A DNA stretch of 64,000 nucleotides from Pedobacter jejuensis (GTDB taxonomy: Bacteria > Bacteroidota > Bacteroidia > Sphingobacteriales > Sphingobacteriaceae), in contig NZ_RBEE01000011.1 in NCBI RefSeq assembly GCF_003725795.1, forward strand, positions 166,511 through 230,510. Reading direction: 5' to 3'. Shown here in pieces: positions 36,505 to 44,371 of the stretch. The notes under the pieces are model-generated. The model was given only the letters and a program-made list of their open reading frames with translations, did not search any database and was not told the origin of the DNA. A program made the position numbers and the translations under genes. The stretch's first letter is position 1; the number at the start of each line of letters is the position of its first letter.

Positions 36505-37881
36505 TTATCTGTTATAAAATAAATTTAGGTCTCCCTTTGCCACGCTTATATCCAGCAATGAACGCTGAATAATTAATTTGGCACTTGTATCATTGATCTC
36601 TGCCTGCTGCAATTCAAATTGTGCTTGTGTCAACCGGGTAAAATCTACCAGGCCGGCGTCATAACTGACCCTCAAACTATTATATGCCGCCAGGGCACTT
36701 TTCAACCGGATTGCCGTATTCTTTGAAACCGCAACATTAGATTGGTACTTTTGCAGCGCCATATCAGCCTGTTTATTTAAATCAAGTTTTACCTGACCCA
36801 TTCTAAATTCATCTGCCTTTAAAAGTTCCTGATATTGCTTCTTTTTACTGCTTAACTGATGAAACTGAAGAAGAGGGAAACTCAATTGAACACCAACACC
36901 TATATTACTGCGGCTTAAATTAAAGCCTTCAGATTTGTTGATGTTGTTATTCACATCAATTCCTGATCCCCTGCCATAAACATTGCCCCAAAAATCCAGT
37001 TTTGGCCGCCATGTTTTTTTTACTTCGTCAAGCAGCGATGCTGTGACCTCTTTTTGTGCTGAAGCGGATTGGTAATAGGGATGGCCGGAGATGTTGACCG
37101 CCGTATCAATAGCTGTGTTCATCGCCTGAAAAGAGGTGTCCGTAAGAACCAGATTACCACCTCTTTCAGTATTTCCTATTAGACTGGAAAGCTCAATGAG
37201 TTTTTGTTTGTAATTATTTTGGGTTTGCAGGAGGTCTATCGCTGCCTGGGCAATGGAGCTTTGTAACTGAAGTGTATCAATACCTGGTCTTAACCCATTC
37301 TTCGCCAGTTCCAATGATTGGTCAAGGCTAGATTGATATCTGTTTATATTTGCCTGATTGGCAACTATGATCTGTTTAAAATAAATGGCATCCAGGTAGG
37401 CATTAACTGCCAAAAACTCATATTTAAAAGCCTGCTCATTGTAATCAGCGTTAGCTAATTTATATTGTGCAGTAGCTCTTTCGATAGCAGCGCCCCGCTG
37501 TCCGAAAGTAACAGGCCTCCACATCAGCAATGCGGTGGCTGCAGAACCCGGCACCAAATTAATATCATTATTTACGGATGGCGGGCCGCTTATAGGCATG
37601 ATCAAACTTGGATAGCTCATGCCTGTGATATTATTGAACGTTGCCAGGTTAGCCTGATAAGCAACCGTCAGGTCGGGCATCAGACTCCGTTTTTCAAAAG
37701 CTATCAAATTTTTACTGGCTTCAATTTCTGATCTGGCAGCATTTAACCGGGGCAGATTGTCCTTGACCAAAGCGGAAACATCTTTTATAGCTAACTGCGT
37801 TTGAGCGTAACTCATTGAACATGCCATTAAAGTTAAAAAGCCGATCCCGAGCGTACATAGATATCTGGTTCCTGATGCCAT
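36505..37881 (-). CDS. TolC family outer-membrane efflux protein
   Basis: A 458-residue exported channel protein. I choose ATG at 37881 (20 codons inside the frame), giving a signal peptide MASGTRYLCTLGIGFLTLMA then SYAQTQ. Paired OEP repeats of helices are visible: DVSALVKDNLPRLNAARSEI, and in the second half NINKSEGFNLSRSNIGVGVQLS-type text (actual segment around residues 330-400). It would work with the RND pump. The stop codon is seven bases before the RND start, but no membrane-fusion gene is present. Confidence 0.87.
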   Translation of the reverse strand: MASGTRYLCTLGIGFLTLMACSMSYAQTQLAIKDVSALVKDNLPRLNAARSEIEASKNLIAFEKRSLMPDLTVAYQANLATFNNITGMSYPSLIMPISGPPSVNNDINLVPGSAATALLMWRPVTFGQRGAAIERATAQYKLANADYNEQAFKYEFLAVNAYLDAIYFKQIIVANQANINRYQSSLDQSLELAKNGLRPGIDTLQLQSSIAQAAIDLLQTQNNYKQKLIELSSLIGNTERGGNLVLTDTSFQAMNTAIDTAVNISGHPYYQSASAQKEVTASLLDEVKKTWRPKLDFWGNVYGRGSGIDVNNNINKSEGFNLSRSNIGVGVQLSFPLLQFHQLSSKKKQYQELLKADEFRMGQVKLDLNKQADMALQKYQSNVAVSKNTAIRLKSALAAYNSLRVSYDAGLVDFTRLTQAQFELQQAEINDTSAKLIIQRSLLDISVAKGDLNLFYNR

Positions 37882-37971
37882 TGTATGAGTTGAAATTATT
37901 GCGGTTATATATTCCAGTAAAGAAGGCCAGTAAAAATCCAATCTTACGGTATATTTGAAAATAGTGTGGTA

Positions 37972-38802
37972 TTAAAAGAGATTTACCCGATAATTTTGAG
38001 GGGTAATAGTAGTAAATCTTTTGAAATATTTAATAAAATGTGAGGGGTCATTAAAGCTAAGGATAAACGCAATCTCAGCTACCGTATTGTCTGTGTAAAT
38101 CAATAAACGTTTTGCTTCATTAATGATAAATTCTGATAAAACAGTTGACGCGGATGAATTGATCTCTTTCTTACAAGCCAGGTTTAAATTTTGGGGCGAG
38201 GTATTCAGCTTACCCGCATAATAAGCTACACTATTTTTCAAAGTTTTTTCCTGGCTCAGGAGCTCACGAAAATTATGGTAAAGGCCTTTTTCTATTATCC
38301 TGTTATTTGTATATGGATGCTCGCCTTCAGATAAAATTTTAGCCAGTAAAGCCTTCAATAATCCTTCGATAAGGGCATTTGAAGAATTATCCTCTATCGT
38401 ACCTTCATCGATCAGTATTTCGAATAATTTGTTGATGGAGCCGGTTTGTTTAATATGTAATACAGCGGTCTTGCTTAACTGGTATAACAGTGATTTTATT
38501 TCCTTATCTATACTTTGGTCAATTAATCTTTTCTTGATAATTACTACATAGCCTTCAGGTTCCGAAGCCAGCTCCCAATAATGAATTTGCTCTTTACGGA
38601 CAAAAAAAACACTATTCGGAACAACCTCATAACGCTGAGAATCTATGTAATGAAAACCGCTCCCTTTAGAAAGGTAAATAATTTCAAAATAGCTGTTATG
38701 TTTATGTGGCGTTGTAACCCTGACCTCTTTTTTAAAAGAAGAGGCTTTTAGAACTTTATCATCCTGTATTTTGTTCTTAATACTAATTGGGCTATTCATC
38801 AA
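37972..38802 (-). CDS. AraC family transcriptional regulator
   Basis: A 276-residue one-component regulator: N-terminal cupin-like sensor (TPHKHNSYFEIIYLSKGSG), and C-terminal double HTH with FIINEAKRLLIYTDNTVAEIAFILSFNDPSHFIKYFKRFTTITPQNYR. It lies upstream of the TolC gene on the same strand (30 bases from the long frame) and is divergent from the DoxX operon, so it could control either. Ligand unknown. Confidence 0.92.
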   Translation of the reverse strand: MMNSPISIKNKIQDDKVLKASSFKKEVRVTTPHKHNSYFEIIYLSKGSGFHYIDSQRYEVVPNSVFFVRKEQIHYWELASEPEGYVVIIKKRLIDQSIDKEIKSLLYQLSKTAVLHIKQTGSINKLFEILIDEGTIEDNSSNALIEGLLKALLAKILSEGEHPYTNNRIIEKGLYHNFRELLSQEKTLKNSVAYYAGKLNTSPQNLNLACKKEINSSASTVLSEFIINEAKRLLIYTDNTVAEIAFILSFNDPSHFIKYFKRFTTITPQNYRVNLF

Positions 38803-38890
38803 ACATACTTCATGTTACAATATTGATTCATTGCTGAGACTAAAAAGTTTGTCTTTAGTTTAATTGCTATTTTAAATACCATATATATTG

Positions 38891-38898
38891 CAAATATA
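38891..38898 (-). promoter_or_regulatory. Candidate -7 box for the AraC gene
   Basis: The minus strand reads TATATTTG, a fit to TAnnTTTG, 88 bases before the araC-type start. No -33 match is seen. Confidence 0.3.
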
Positions 38899-38957
38899 CC
38901 ACCCGTTTAGGTGACTATGGTATAATTTTATCAATCCTTATTTATCGATACATCATC

Positions 38958-39389
38958 ATGAAAAATATTTTCAAAACGTCAGCTATTTTTATTGGAGCAT
39001 TGCGTATGCTCGTTGGCCTTATATTCCTTTCTGAAGGTATTCAGAAATTTATAAGACCCGAAGAAGTTGGATCCGGAAGATTTGCCAAAATAGGATTTGA
39101 AAATCCTGAGTTTTGGGCACATTTTACCGGGGCTTTTGAAATTCTTTGCGGCACCCTTGTTATACTGGGTTTATTGATACGTATGGCTGTTATTCCATTG
39201 ATCATCATTATGGCAGTTGCCTTTATTGAAACCAAATGGCCAATATTAATAGGGAAAGACTTTTGGTCTTTTGCTCATGAATACCGTACAGATTTATTGG
39301 TGACAGTTCTTCTGATCTATCTGCTTGTTTACGGAGCTGGCGTTAATTCTTTGGACTATAAAATCTACAAATCAAAATATCAGTTATGA
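38958..39389 (+). CDS. DoxX family membrane protein (island)
   Basis: A 143-residue four-helix protein with RMLVGLIFLSEGIQKFIRP, FAKIGF, TGAFEILCGTLVILGLLIRMA and SFAHEYRTDLLVTVLLIYLLV, all DoxX landmarks. The last four bases of the gene (ATGA) overlap the start of the hemerythrin gene, so they are translationally coupled. The pairing with a hemerythrin and a TauE protein points to redox or sulfur chemistry, which is inference. Confidence 0.9.
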   Translation: MKNIFKTSAIFIGALRMLVGLIFLSEGIQKFIRPEEVGSGRFAKIGFENPEFWAHFTGAFEILCGTLVILGLLIRMAVIPLIIIMAVAFIETKWPILIGKDFWSFAHEYRTDLLVTVLLIYLLVYGAGVNSLDYKIYKSKYQL

Positions 39390-40111
39390 AAACATTAGAA
39401 AATGAATTTTCCAAAGATGGTAACTCCAACAGGCGTAATTTTCTTGAAAAGACCTTAAAGATCGCAGCAATTACAGGCGTTGGTGGAATAACCATTCTTT
39501 CGGCATGTAAAGAAAAAGGGGATGAAGAAAAAGAAGTTTCCCCACCCGAAGATCTGATGCAGGAACATGGTTTATTAAACCGCGTACTACTCATTTATGA
39601 TACTTGCAGGATACATTTGACAGATAAAAAATCATTTCCCAAAGAAGCCTTATATAACTCGGCAAATATTATCAGAACCTTTGTAGAGGATTATCATGAA
39701 AAACAGGAAGAGAATTATCTTTTCCCAAGATTTAAAAAAGCAAATCAGTTAACTGATTTGGTTCAGACTTTACTTGCTCAACATAATGCCGGACGTAACA
39801 TCACCAGTAAGATTATGCAGTTAGGCAAAACGAAAACTCTATCAGCGGGCGAAAATCAAAACCTGATACAGTTGCTCGGTGATTTCAATACAATGTACCG
39901 TCCTCATGAAGCAAGAGAGGACACTGTTTTGTTTCCCGCTTTCAGGAAAATAGTTTCAAAGCATGAATATGACAGCTTGGGCGAAGATTTTGAGAAAAAT
40001 GAACATAAAATTTTTGGTGAAGATGGTTTTGATACGATGGTTAATAAAGTAGCAGATATCGAAAAGCAATTAGGTATTTATGATTTAGCCCAGTTTACGC
40101 CAACGGTATAA
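39386..40111 (+). CDS. Hemerythrin-domain Tat lipoprotein
   Basis: A 241-residue exported protein. A twin-arginine motif (SNRRNFLEK, near residue 14-22) and a lipobox LSAC (Cys41) suggest a folded lipoprotein. The mature part has metal-ligand motifs of the hemerythrin HHE family: MQEHGLL, DYHEKQEENYLFPRF, AQHNAG and RPHEAREDTVLFPAF. It may bind a di-iron centre and sense or store oxygen, nitric oxide or related species. Tat export would fit insertion of iron before export. Coupled to DoxX and followed after six bases by TauE. Confidence 0.88.
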   Translation: MKTLENEFSKDGNSNRRNFLEKTLKIAAITGVGGITILSACKEKGDEEKEVSPPEDLMQEHGLLNRVLLIYDTCRIHLTDKKSFPKEALYNSANIIRTFVEDYHEKQEENYLFPRFKKANQLTDLVQTLLAQHNAGRNITSKIMQLGKTKTLSAGENQNLIQLLGDFNTMYRPHEAREDTVLFPAFRKIVSKHEYDSLGEDFEKNEHKIFGEDGFDTMVNKVADIEKQLGIYDLAQFTPTV

Positions 40112-40117
40112 TACACC

Positions 40118-40879
40118 ATGTCTGAAATTCTTTCAAATGATCTTGTAATCTACATCATTGTTTTTTTTGCAGGGATAGTTGCCTATATCATTTCTACTTT
40201 ATCGGGTGGTGGCGGTTCTCTATTGCTGGTGCCGGTTATCAGCCTATTGATCGGCGGAAAATCAACGGCACCAGTCATCAACCTTGGCAATCTTATCGGA
40301 GAACCTGTGAGGATTATTCTGTTCTGGAAAAGCATTCATTGGAAGATCGTTAAATATTATGTTCCTCCAGCGGTTGTCGGTACGATCTTAAGCGCATGGA
40401 TTTTCAGCAGTCTTAATGTTGAATGGCTGCAGATCGTAGTTGGGATTTTTCTTATCAGCAGCGTTTTTCAATATCGCTTTGGAAAAAGTGAACGTTCGTT
40501 TAAAATGTCCTTGAAAGCTTTTATGCCACTTGGATTTAGTGTGGCCTTCTTTTCAACTCTCATTGGCGCTACAGGCCCGGTCTTGAATCCCTTTTATTTA
40601 AATTATGGTTTGGAAAAAGAAAAGATGATTGCAACAAAAACAATCAATTCTTTTTTTGTCGGTTTGGTACAAGTTTCAAGTTATACCGCATTAGGTTCCT
40701 TAACAGGAAATCTCTGGCTGTATGGCTTAGTATTAGGATTAGGTGCTTCAGTTGGCAATTGGATCGGAAAAAGATTTCTAAAGAAGCTATCCGGTGAAGC
40801 CTTTCGCAAATGGGTAATTGTGATTATGGTAATAAGTGGCGTATTGATGTTAGTGAAACAGCTTGGCAAAATTTTGTAA
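40118..40879 (+). CDS. TauE/SafE (TSUP) family exporter
   Basis: A 253-residue inner-membrane protein with eight or nine helices. SGGGGSLLLVPVISLLIGGKS and VINLGNLIGEPVRIILFWKSIHWK form the first repeat, ATGPVLNPFYLNYGL and TKTINSFFVGLVQVSSY the second. Members move sulfite, sulfoacetate or related anions. It ends the DoxX-hemerythrin-TauE operon and converges with the receiver gene. Confidence 0.9.
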   Translation: MSEILSNDLVIYIIVFFAGIVAYIISTLSGGGGSLLLVPVISLLIGGKSTAPVINLGNLIGEPVRIILFWKSIHWKIVKYYVPPAVVGTILSAWIFSSLNVEWLQIVVGIFLISSVFQYRFGKSERSFKMSLKAFMPLGFSVAFFSTLIGATGPVLNPFYLNYGLEKEKMIATKTINSFFVGLVQVSSYTALGSLTGNLWLYGLVLGLGASVGNWIGKRFLKKLSGEAFRKWVIVIMVISGVLMLVKQLGKIL

Positions 40880-40899
40880 TCCATTAATACTAAAAAAAA

Positions 40900-41255
40900 T
40901 TAAGTAAATTGTTTGTCCAAAATGGCAATCAGTTCGTCAATGTCGAATGGTTTTGTCAATACATCATCGGCACATATTTCCTTTATAGCCATTGAGTTGG
41001 GATGAGTTGATAGAACAATAACAGGTATATCTTTTGTATTTTCCGTTTCTTTAATTATACGGCACATTTTTGTGCCTTCTTTAGTTGGTTTTATAATGTC
41101 CAACAATATACCGTCTGGCATCAATGTTAAAATCTCCTGTAAGATGTCTTCATCCGATTTTGATGTGATCGCTATATATCCAGCCTCTGTTAAAATTAAT
41201 GATACTATATCCTGGATATATTGATCTCTTTCTATAATAAGGATTTTTTTTTCAT
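40900..41255 (-). pseudogene. Response-regulator receiver, frameshifted at poly-A
   Basis: The downstream frame encodes a complete CheY-like domain of about 115 residues: KKILIIERD (acidic pair), GILLDIIKP with the phosphoacceptor Asp, PVIVLST, and DDVLTKPFD with the conserved Lys. The only good ATG (41253-41255) is followed by nine A and leads after TCC TTA TTA to TAG. One more A, or a -1 slip on the A run, joins ATG to the receiver frame. So the gene is frameshifted, slips, or the base run is miscounted. The 74-codon frame starting at 41124 is only its 3' part. Confidence 0.7.
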
Positions 41256-41529
41256 TTTTCCAAAGTTTATTGTAGTTAGACCTATGTCGTTAACTGTTTA
41301 CATTTAAAAGTAACATTAAAAACAGTTAACAGATTAAATAAACAATATCTATCACCAACCAGTTCAGCATTTTTAAGTTAATTAATAAGTAAAAATCCTT
41401 TTAATATTTATTTTTGGGAGATATAAAATGACTTTGAATGACATAAAAGGCACTTAAGCCGCTGAAAAAAGCCCTTTATATACCCAATATTAACGGGTAT
41501 ATAGGGGCTATTAGTCTATATAGAGAAAC
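41256..41529. other. Intergenic 274 bases with long inverted repeat and terminator
   Basis: Two perfect 11-base arms, GTTAACTGTTT (41289-41299) and AAACAGTTAAC (41320-41330), flank 20 AT-rich bases upstream of the receiver gene. A strong terminator lies at 41465-41509. The rest has no feature I can support. Confidence 0.6.
41465..41509 (-). terminator. Rho-independent terminator after the DUF932 gene
   Basis: On the minus strand GCCCCTATATACCC and GGGTATATAAAGGGC pair around a nine-base loop, followed by six T. It lies 21 bases past the DUF932 stop. Confidence 0.85.
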
Positions 41530-42591
41530 TTAATTAAGTGCTGTTAGACCATGTATCGCAAATTCTTCGCAAAGGCTAAATGTAGTTTGAGACCGTTGCA
41601 AACCTGTGCCATACATGATACTTTTAAATTTACTTTCATCATCCTTATAGTTTCTCACATTTTGGAAATATCCAGTAACAGCATTATAAGCACCATACAA
41701 AGTGCCTTTTGTGGTGGCTTCCTGTTGTGTACTTGCAGTTAGAGCATATTCCATTACACTACTTACTATGTTATTATAGGCTGTTGAAAATTCATCAACG
41801 TTGCCACTTTGTACATTTAAAAATGTTTCTCTGTTCGGTGCCATTGCTAATTGCACCAGCCGTTTTACAGAAGTATCTGTTATTCTGATTTTTGACCAAT
41901 GATTAAAAACTTCTTCCAATTCATTTGCTAAAATATTAGTTATCCCCAAAAGCTGATGGGCTTGTTTCAATCTATCCTGTGCGCTTGCGGTATGCCGTAT
42001 TTTAATACTGTTGCTATGATTGCGCAAAGCTGCATTAAGTGTATTTGCGCAAACTATACGAACTGGCGTAAATGCTGCCGTAATACTTCCATAACCATCA
42101 TGGGAGGTAGTTAAAAACAAATATTTTTCTATACAATCATCCCTGCCGATGCGAATGTAATCAGGTAATTTTGCGGTTATAAAAATGCGTTCACCCTTAC
42201 CTAATGCGCCCGCTGTTTCATATAACACACCATCTTTTGCGCCTACAATGCTATCAAAGAATGAAAACGCGTCTATGTTTTGTACTATATTATAGTCCTT
42301 GCCCACCACACCCAAAACCTGTTCCGTATCAGTTCTCATAGTTGCATAAAAGTCTGGTACTTCTATTTCGGGTATAATCAAATCTACTTCACTATTACCA
42401 TTAAAATTTTCTGTGTCATAAGTGAATAATGGGCGTTTTTCTACCTGATAGTCTAATCCGGCATATTTTATTGCTTCTGCACTGGTCGGATAATCTTCTA
42501 TAATTTGACCTAAGCCGTGCCACGCTTTTTGCTTCACGCTAAAAAAGCTATGTTTTTCGGTTTGCTGATTATAATTAATGTTGTGCGCCAT
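41530..42591 (-). CDS. DUF932 family protein
   Basis: A 353-residue soluble protein with DUF932 landmarks: KQKAWHGLGQIIEDYPTSAEA near the start, TVRIVCANTLNAAL-type text (actual TPVRIVCANTLNAALRNHS), and GTLYGAYNAVTGYFQNVRNYKDDESKF. The family is common on plasmids, phages and conjugative elements, where it lies with DNA-processing genes. Its action is unknown. It precedes a strong terminator. Confidence 0.85.
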   Translation of the reverse strand: MAHNINYNQQTEKHSFFSVKQKAWHGLGQIIEDYPTSAEAIKYAGLDYQVEKRPLFTYDTENFNGNSEVDLIIPEIEVPDFYATMRTDTEQVLGVVGKDYNIVQNIDAFSFFDSIVGAKDGVLYETAGALGKGERIFITAKLPDYIRIGRDDCIEKYLFLTTSHDGYGSITAAFTPVRIVCANTLNAALRNHSNSIKIRHTASAQDRLKQAHQLLGITNILANELEEVFNHWSKIRITDTSVKRLVQLAMAPNRETFLNVQSGNVDEFSTAYNNIVSSVMEYALTASTQQEATTKGTLYGAYNAVTGYFQNVRNYKDDESKFKSIMYGTGLQRSQTTFSLCEEFAIHGLTALN

Positions 42592-42662
42592 GATCTGTGT
42601 TTTTTAAGTTTCTTACTCTTGTTAATAATATTTCCGTCTCCATTACTTTTACTTTTGGTGTG

Positions 42663-42908
42663 TCATTTAGCGAAAAGGTCGCCTGTGTTTCCACCTCGTT
42701 TACTGTGTCGGATATGTTTTGATGGTTTGATTGCACTGTAACCTGTACCATCAAATAAAGGGTTTGATATTTCATGTTTTGAGACTTTATAATTGTTCGT
42801 AAATTCCTGTAATTGTTGCCAATACGCATCAGGGTTATCTTCTCGGAATTGTTCTGCGTAGCCTTGCCAATAAATTTGGTCAAGGTGTTCTATAAATACT
42901 TCTTCCAT
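42663..42908 (-). CDS. Hypothetical ICE-associated protein
   Basis: An 81-residue soluble protein I do not recognise: MEEVFIEHLDQIYWQGYAEQ then FREDNPDAYWQQLQEFTNNY, with a polar C-terminus rich in Lys and His. I choose ATG at 42908 because the frame's first ATG (42941) lies in the loop of a terminator hairpin. A second frame, 42575-42775, overlaps its 3' end. Confidence 0.55.
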   Translation of the reverse strand: MEEVFIEHLDQIYWQGYAEQFREDNPDAYWQQLQEFTNNYKVSKHEISNPLFDGTGYSAIKPSKHIRHSKRGGNTGDLFAK

Positions 42909-42924
42909 AATTTTAACTGATTGA

Positions 42925-42959
42925 AATAACTGCCCCTGCATATTGCAAGGGCAGTTATT
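42925..42959 (-). terminator. Hairpin terminator after the Pro/Lys/Glu-rich gene
   Basis: AATAACTGCCC and GGGCAGTTATT are perfect 11-base arms around a 13-base loop, three bases past the stop of the 208-residue gene. The T-run is weak, so termination may be partial. Confidence 0.55.
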
Positions 42960-42961
42960 AG

Positions 42962-43588
42962 TTATGCGGGAATTGTTATACCTGCTTCGATTTCTGCTAA
43001 ACGGTCAACGCACATGCGGTTTACAAACTGTGCTACTGCCTGAATGATTACAGGGTTTTTTGTGCTGAACTTTCTCCGTTCATCATCTTCAATAGTTAGT
43101 ACGCAACCCTGAAAATGGTTGCTATCTGTCTCTTCTGCATCTTCCTGTTGGGCAATTTCAAAGGCTTCCAATGTATCTATAGTGTCTAAAAGCCTATCAC
43201 GTTGCATTTTCCTGCGGTGCAACTCTTCCACCAGTTTAAGGGTGCTTTCCAAATTCAGTGCTATTTTCTGCGGTGCTACTTCTTTGACCTCTGTTTTGGT
43301 AGGCTCTGCCTTTGGCTGTTCAGCTTCTGCTTTCGTTGCTTCGGGTATTGCCTGTCCCGCTTGCGGTTTTCCTTCTTTTGGTGCGTCTGCCTGTGGTTTT
43401 TGCTGTTCGCTAACCTGTACAGGGGTTTCCGCTTTTTTTACTTCCGTTTCAGGCTTTGCCTTACCGTCAAACTCTTTGCTGACTGGCAAACCGTTAACTT
43501 TTGGCTGTTCGCCGTTGTTTTCGGGTTTGCTGTTAGGTATTGAACTGTTAATTTTTCCTGCTTTGCTTTCGATTACTGTAGTTTTCAT
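42962..43588 (-). CDS. Pro/Lys/Glu-rich protein with C-terminal conserved domain
   Basis: A 208-residue protein. Residues 20-105 are low-complexity and rich in Pro, Lys, Glu and Ala (for example KKAETPVQVSEQQKPQADA). The C-terminal 100 residues fold as helices with LVEELHRRKMQRDRLLDTID and VIIQAVAQFVNRMCVDRLAEIEAG. The layout is common on conjugative elements of Bacteroidota, but no function is known. The opposite strand also has a long frame, which is an antisense shadow of this composition. Confidence 0.65.
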   Translation of the reverse strand: MKTTVIESKAGKINSSIPNSKPENNGEQPKVNGLPVSKEFDGKAKPETEVKKAETPVQVSEQQKPQADAPKEGKPQAGQAIPEATKAEAEQPKAEPTKTEVKEVAPQKIALNLESTLKLVEELHRRKMQRDRLLDTIDTLEAFEIAQQEDAEETDSNHFQGCVLTIEDDERRKFSTKNPVIIQAVAQFVNRMCVDRLAEIEAGITIPA

Positions 43589-43781
43589 GATTACTTAATT
43601 TTAATTTTATTGATAAATTTTAATTACTCCCAATTTTGGGCTTTAGGCTTGTGCGGTGGCTGTTTTAGTTCCGCTGTGGTTTCTCTGGTGGGCTTCTGCC
43701 GTTAGTTGTTTTCATGCTCTCTATTTTATAAAGTCAGTCGGCAGGGCCTCCTGGCTTTTTGTTAAGCCCCCTCACCTGAAC

Positions 43782-43898
43782 ACAATCCATTTGTAAGGCA
43801 AGACTTTGCGAAAAAAAATACGCTCTGAAGCGCAGCGGAAGAGGAAGATTTTTTTTCAGCAAACCCGTAGGGCTTGGTCTTGACGTCAAATGGATTGT
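43782..43898. other. Long inverted repeat with internal hairpins
   Basis: ACAATCCATTTG (43782-43793) pairs perfectly with CAAATGGATTGT (43887-43898); CAAGAC (43799-43804) pairs with GTCTTG (43877-43882). Inside are CGCT...AGCG and CCCGTAGGG foldbacks. Nested stems of this size on a conjugative element suggest a structured RNA or nic-region DNA. Confidence 0.6.
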
Positions 43899-44095
43899 TC
43901 AGAAATTTGCTAACCAAAAAGTCTGGGGGAATTTTTAACCGGTCCTATAAAGAGTTATACAAAGAATGGAATGAAATTTTCCTTATAAACAGGAACGGGT
44001 GGCGAGGAACGAAGCCACTTGTTTGAAAAGCAGGAAGCGGCTGAAACGAGGAACGAGTGAAGCGGCTGGACTGCTGAAATAAAAAGAGCTTACAT

Positions 44096-44126
44096 AAAAA
44101 AACCTGACCGTTTCCGATCAGGTTTT
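44096..44126 (-). terminator. Rho-independent terminator of the histone H1-like gene
   Basis: On the minus strand AACCTGA and TCAGGTT form a 7-bp stem followed by at least five T. It lies 17 bases past the stop. Confidence 0.75.
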
Positions 44127-44142
44127 CTGAAATTTAGGGAAT

Positions 44143-44319
44143 TTATTTTACGGCTTTTTTAGCTGTAACTTCGTTACGACCTTCCTGTGCCAAGACTTTG
44201 ATTTCCTGAAAAGCCTTGCGTAGCCTTGTTCCTGCGGCTTTGTTTCCCTTCTCATAGAAGGCTGTGGCATCTGCTTCTGTAGCAGCTACCAATTCTTTTA
44301 ATTTCGTGAATGCTGACAT
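44143..44319 (-). CDS. Histone H1-like protein
   Basis: A 58-residue basic protein of the bacterial Hc1/H1-like type: MSAFTKLKELVAATEADATA, then FYEKGNKAAGTRLRKAFQEI, ending in Ala/Lys (VTAKKAVK). KNKAAGTRxRK-type central motif is typical. These proteins condense DNA nonspecifically and are common on Bacteroidota conjugative elements. It is too short for ordinary gene tracks, but has its own terminator and coding quality. Confidence 0.8.
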   Translation of the reverse strand: MSAFTKLKELVAATEADATAFYEKGNKAAGTRLRKAFQEIKVLAQEGRNEVTAKKAVK

Positions 44320-44371
44320 AATTTAATTTTTAAATAGTGAATATATTGATTAATTGATAGGAATGATGCTT

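Larger units (their letters stand above)
43589..44142. other. Structured non-coding region, 554 bases
   Basis: No convincing gene. A 16-codon frame (MKTTNGRSPPEKPQRN, minus strand, upstream of the Pro/Lys/Glu gene) is the only short candidate. A large foldback lies at 43782-43898, and a purine-rich part at 44000-44080 repeats GAGGAACGA twice and contains GTGGC...GCCAC. Base composition is more GC-rich than its surroundings. It could hold an origin of transfer, a structured RNA or a leader; sequence alone does not decide. Confidence 0.5.

Noticed and set aside
43119..43598. 159-codon plus-strand frame rich in Cys, Ser and Phe
   Set aside because: It is the antisense of the Pro/Lys/Glu-rich gene; its composition is a mirror of that gene and it has no ribosome site or domain.
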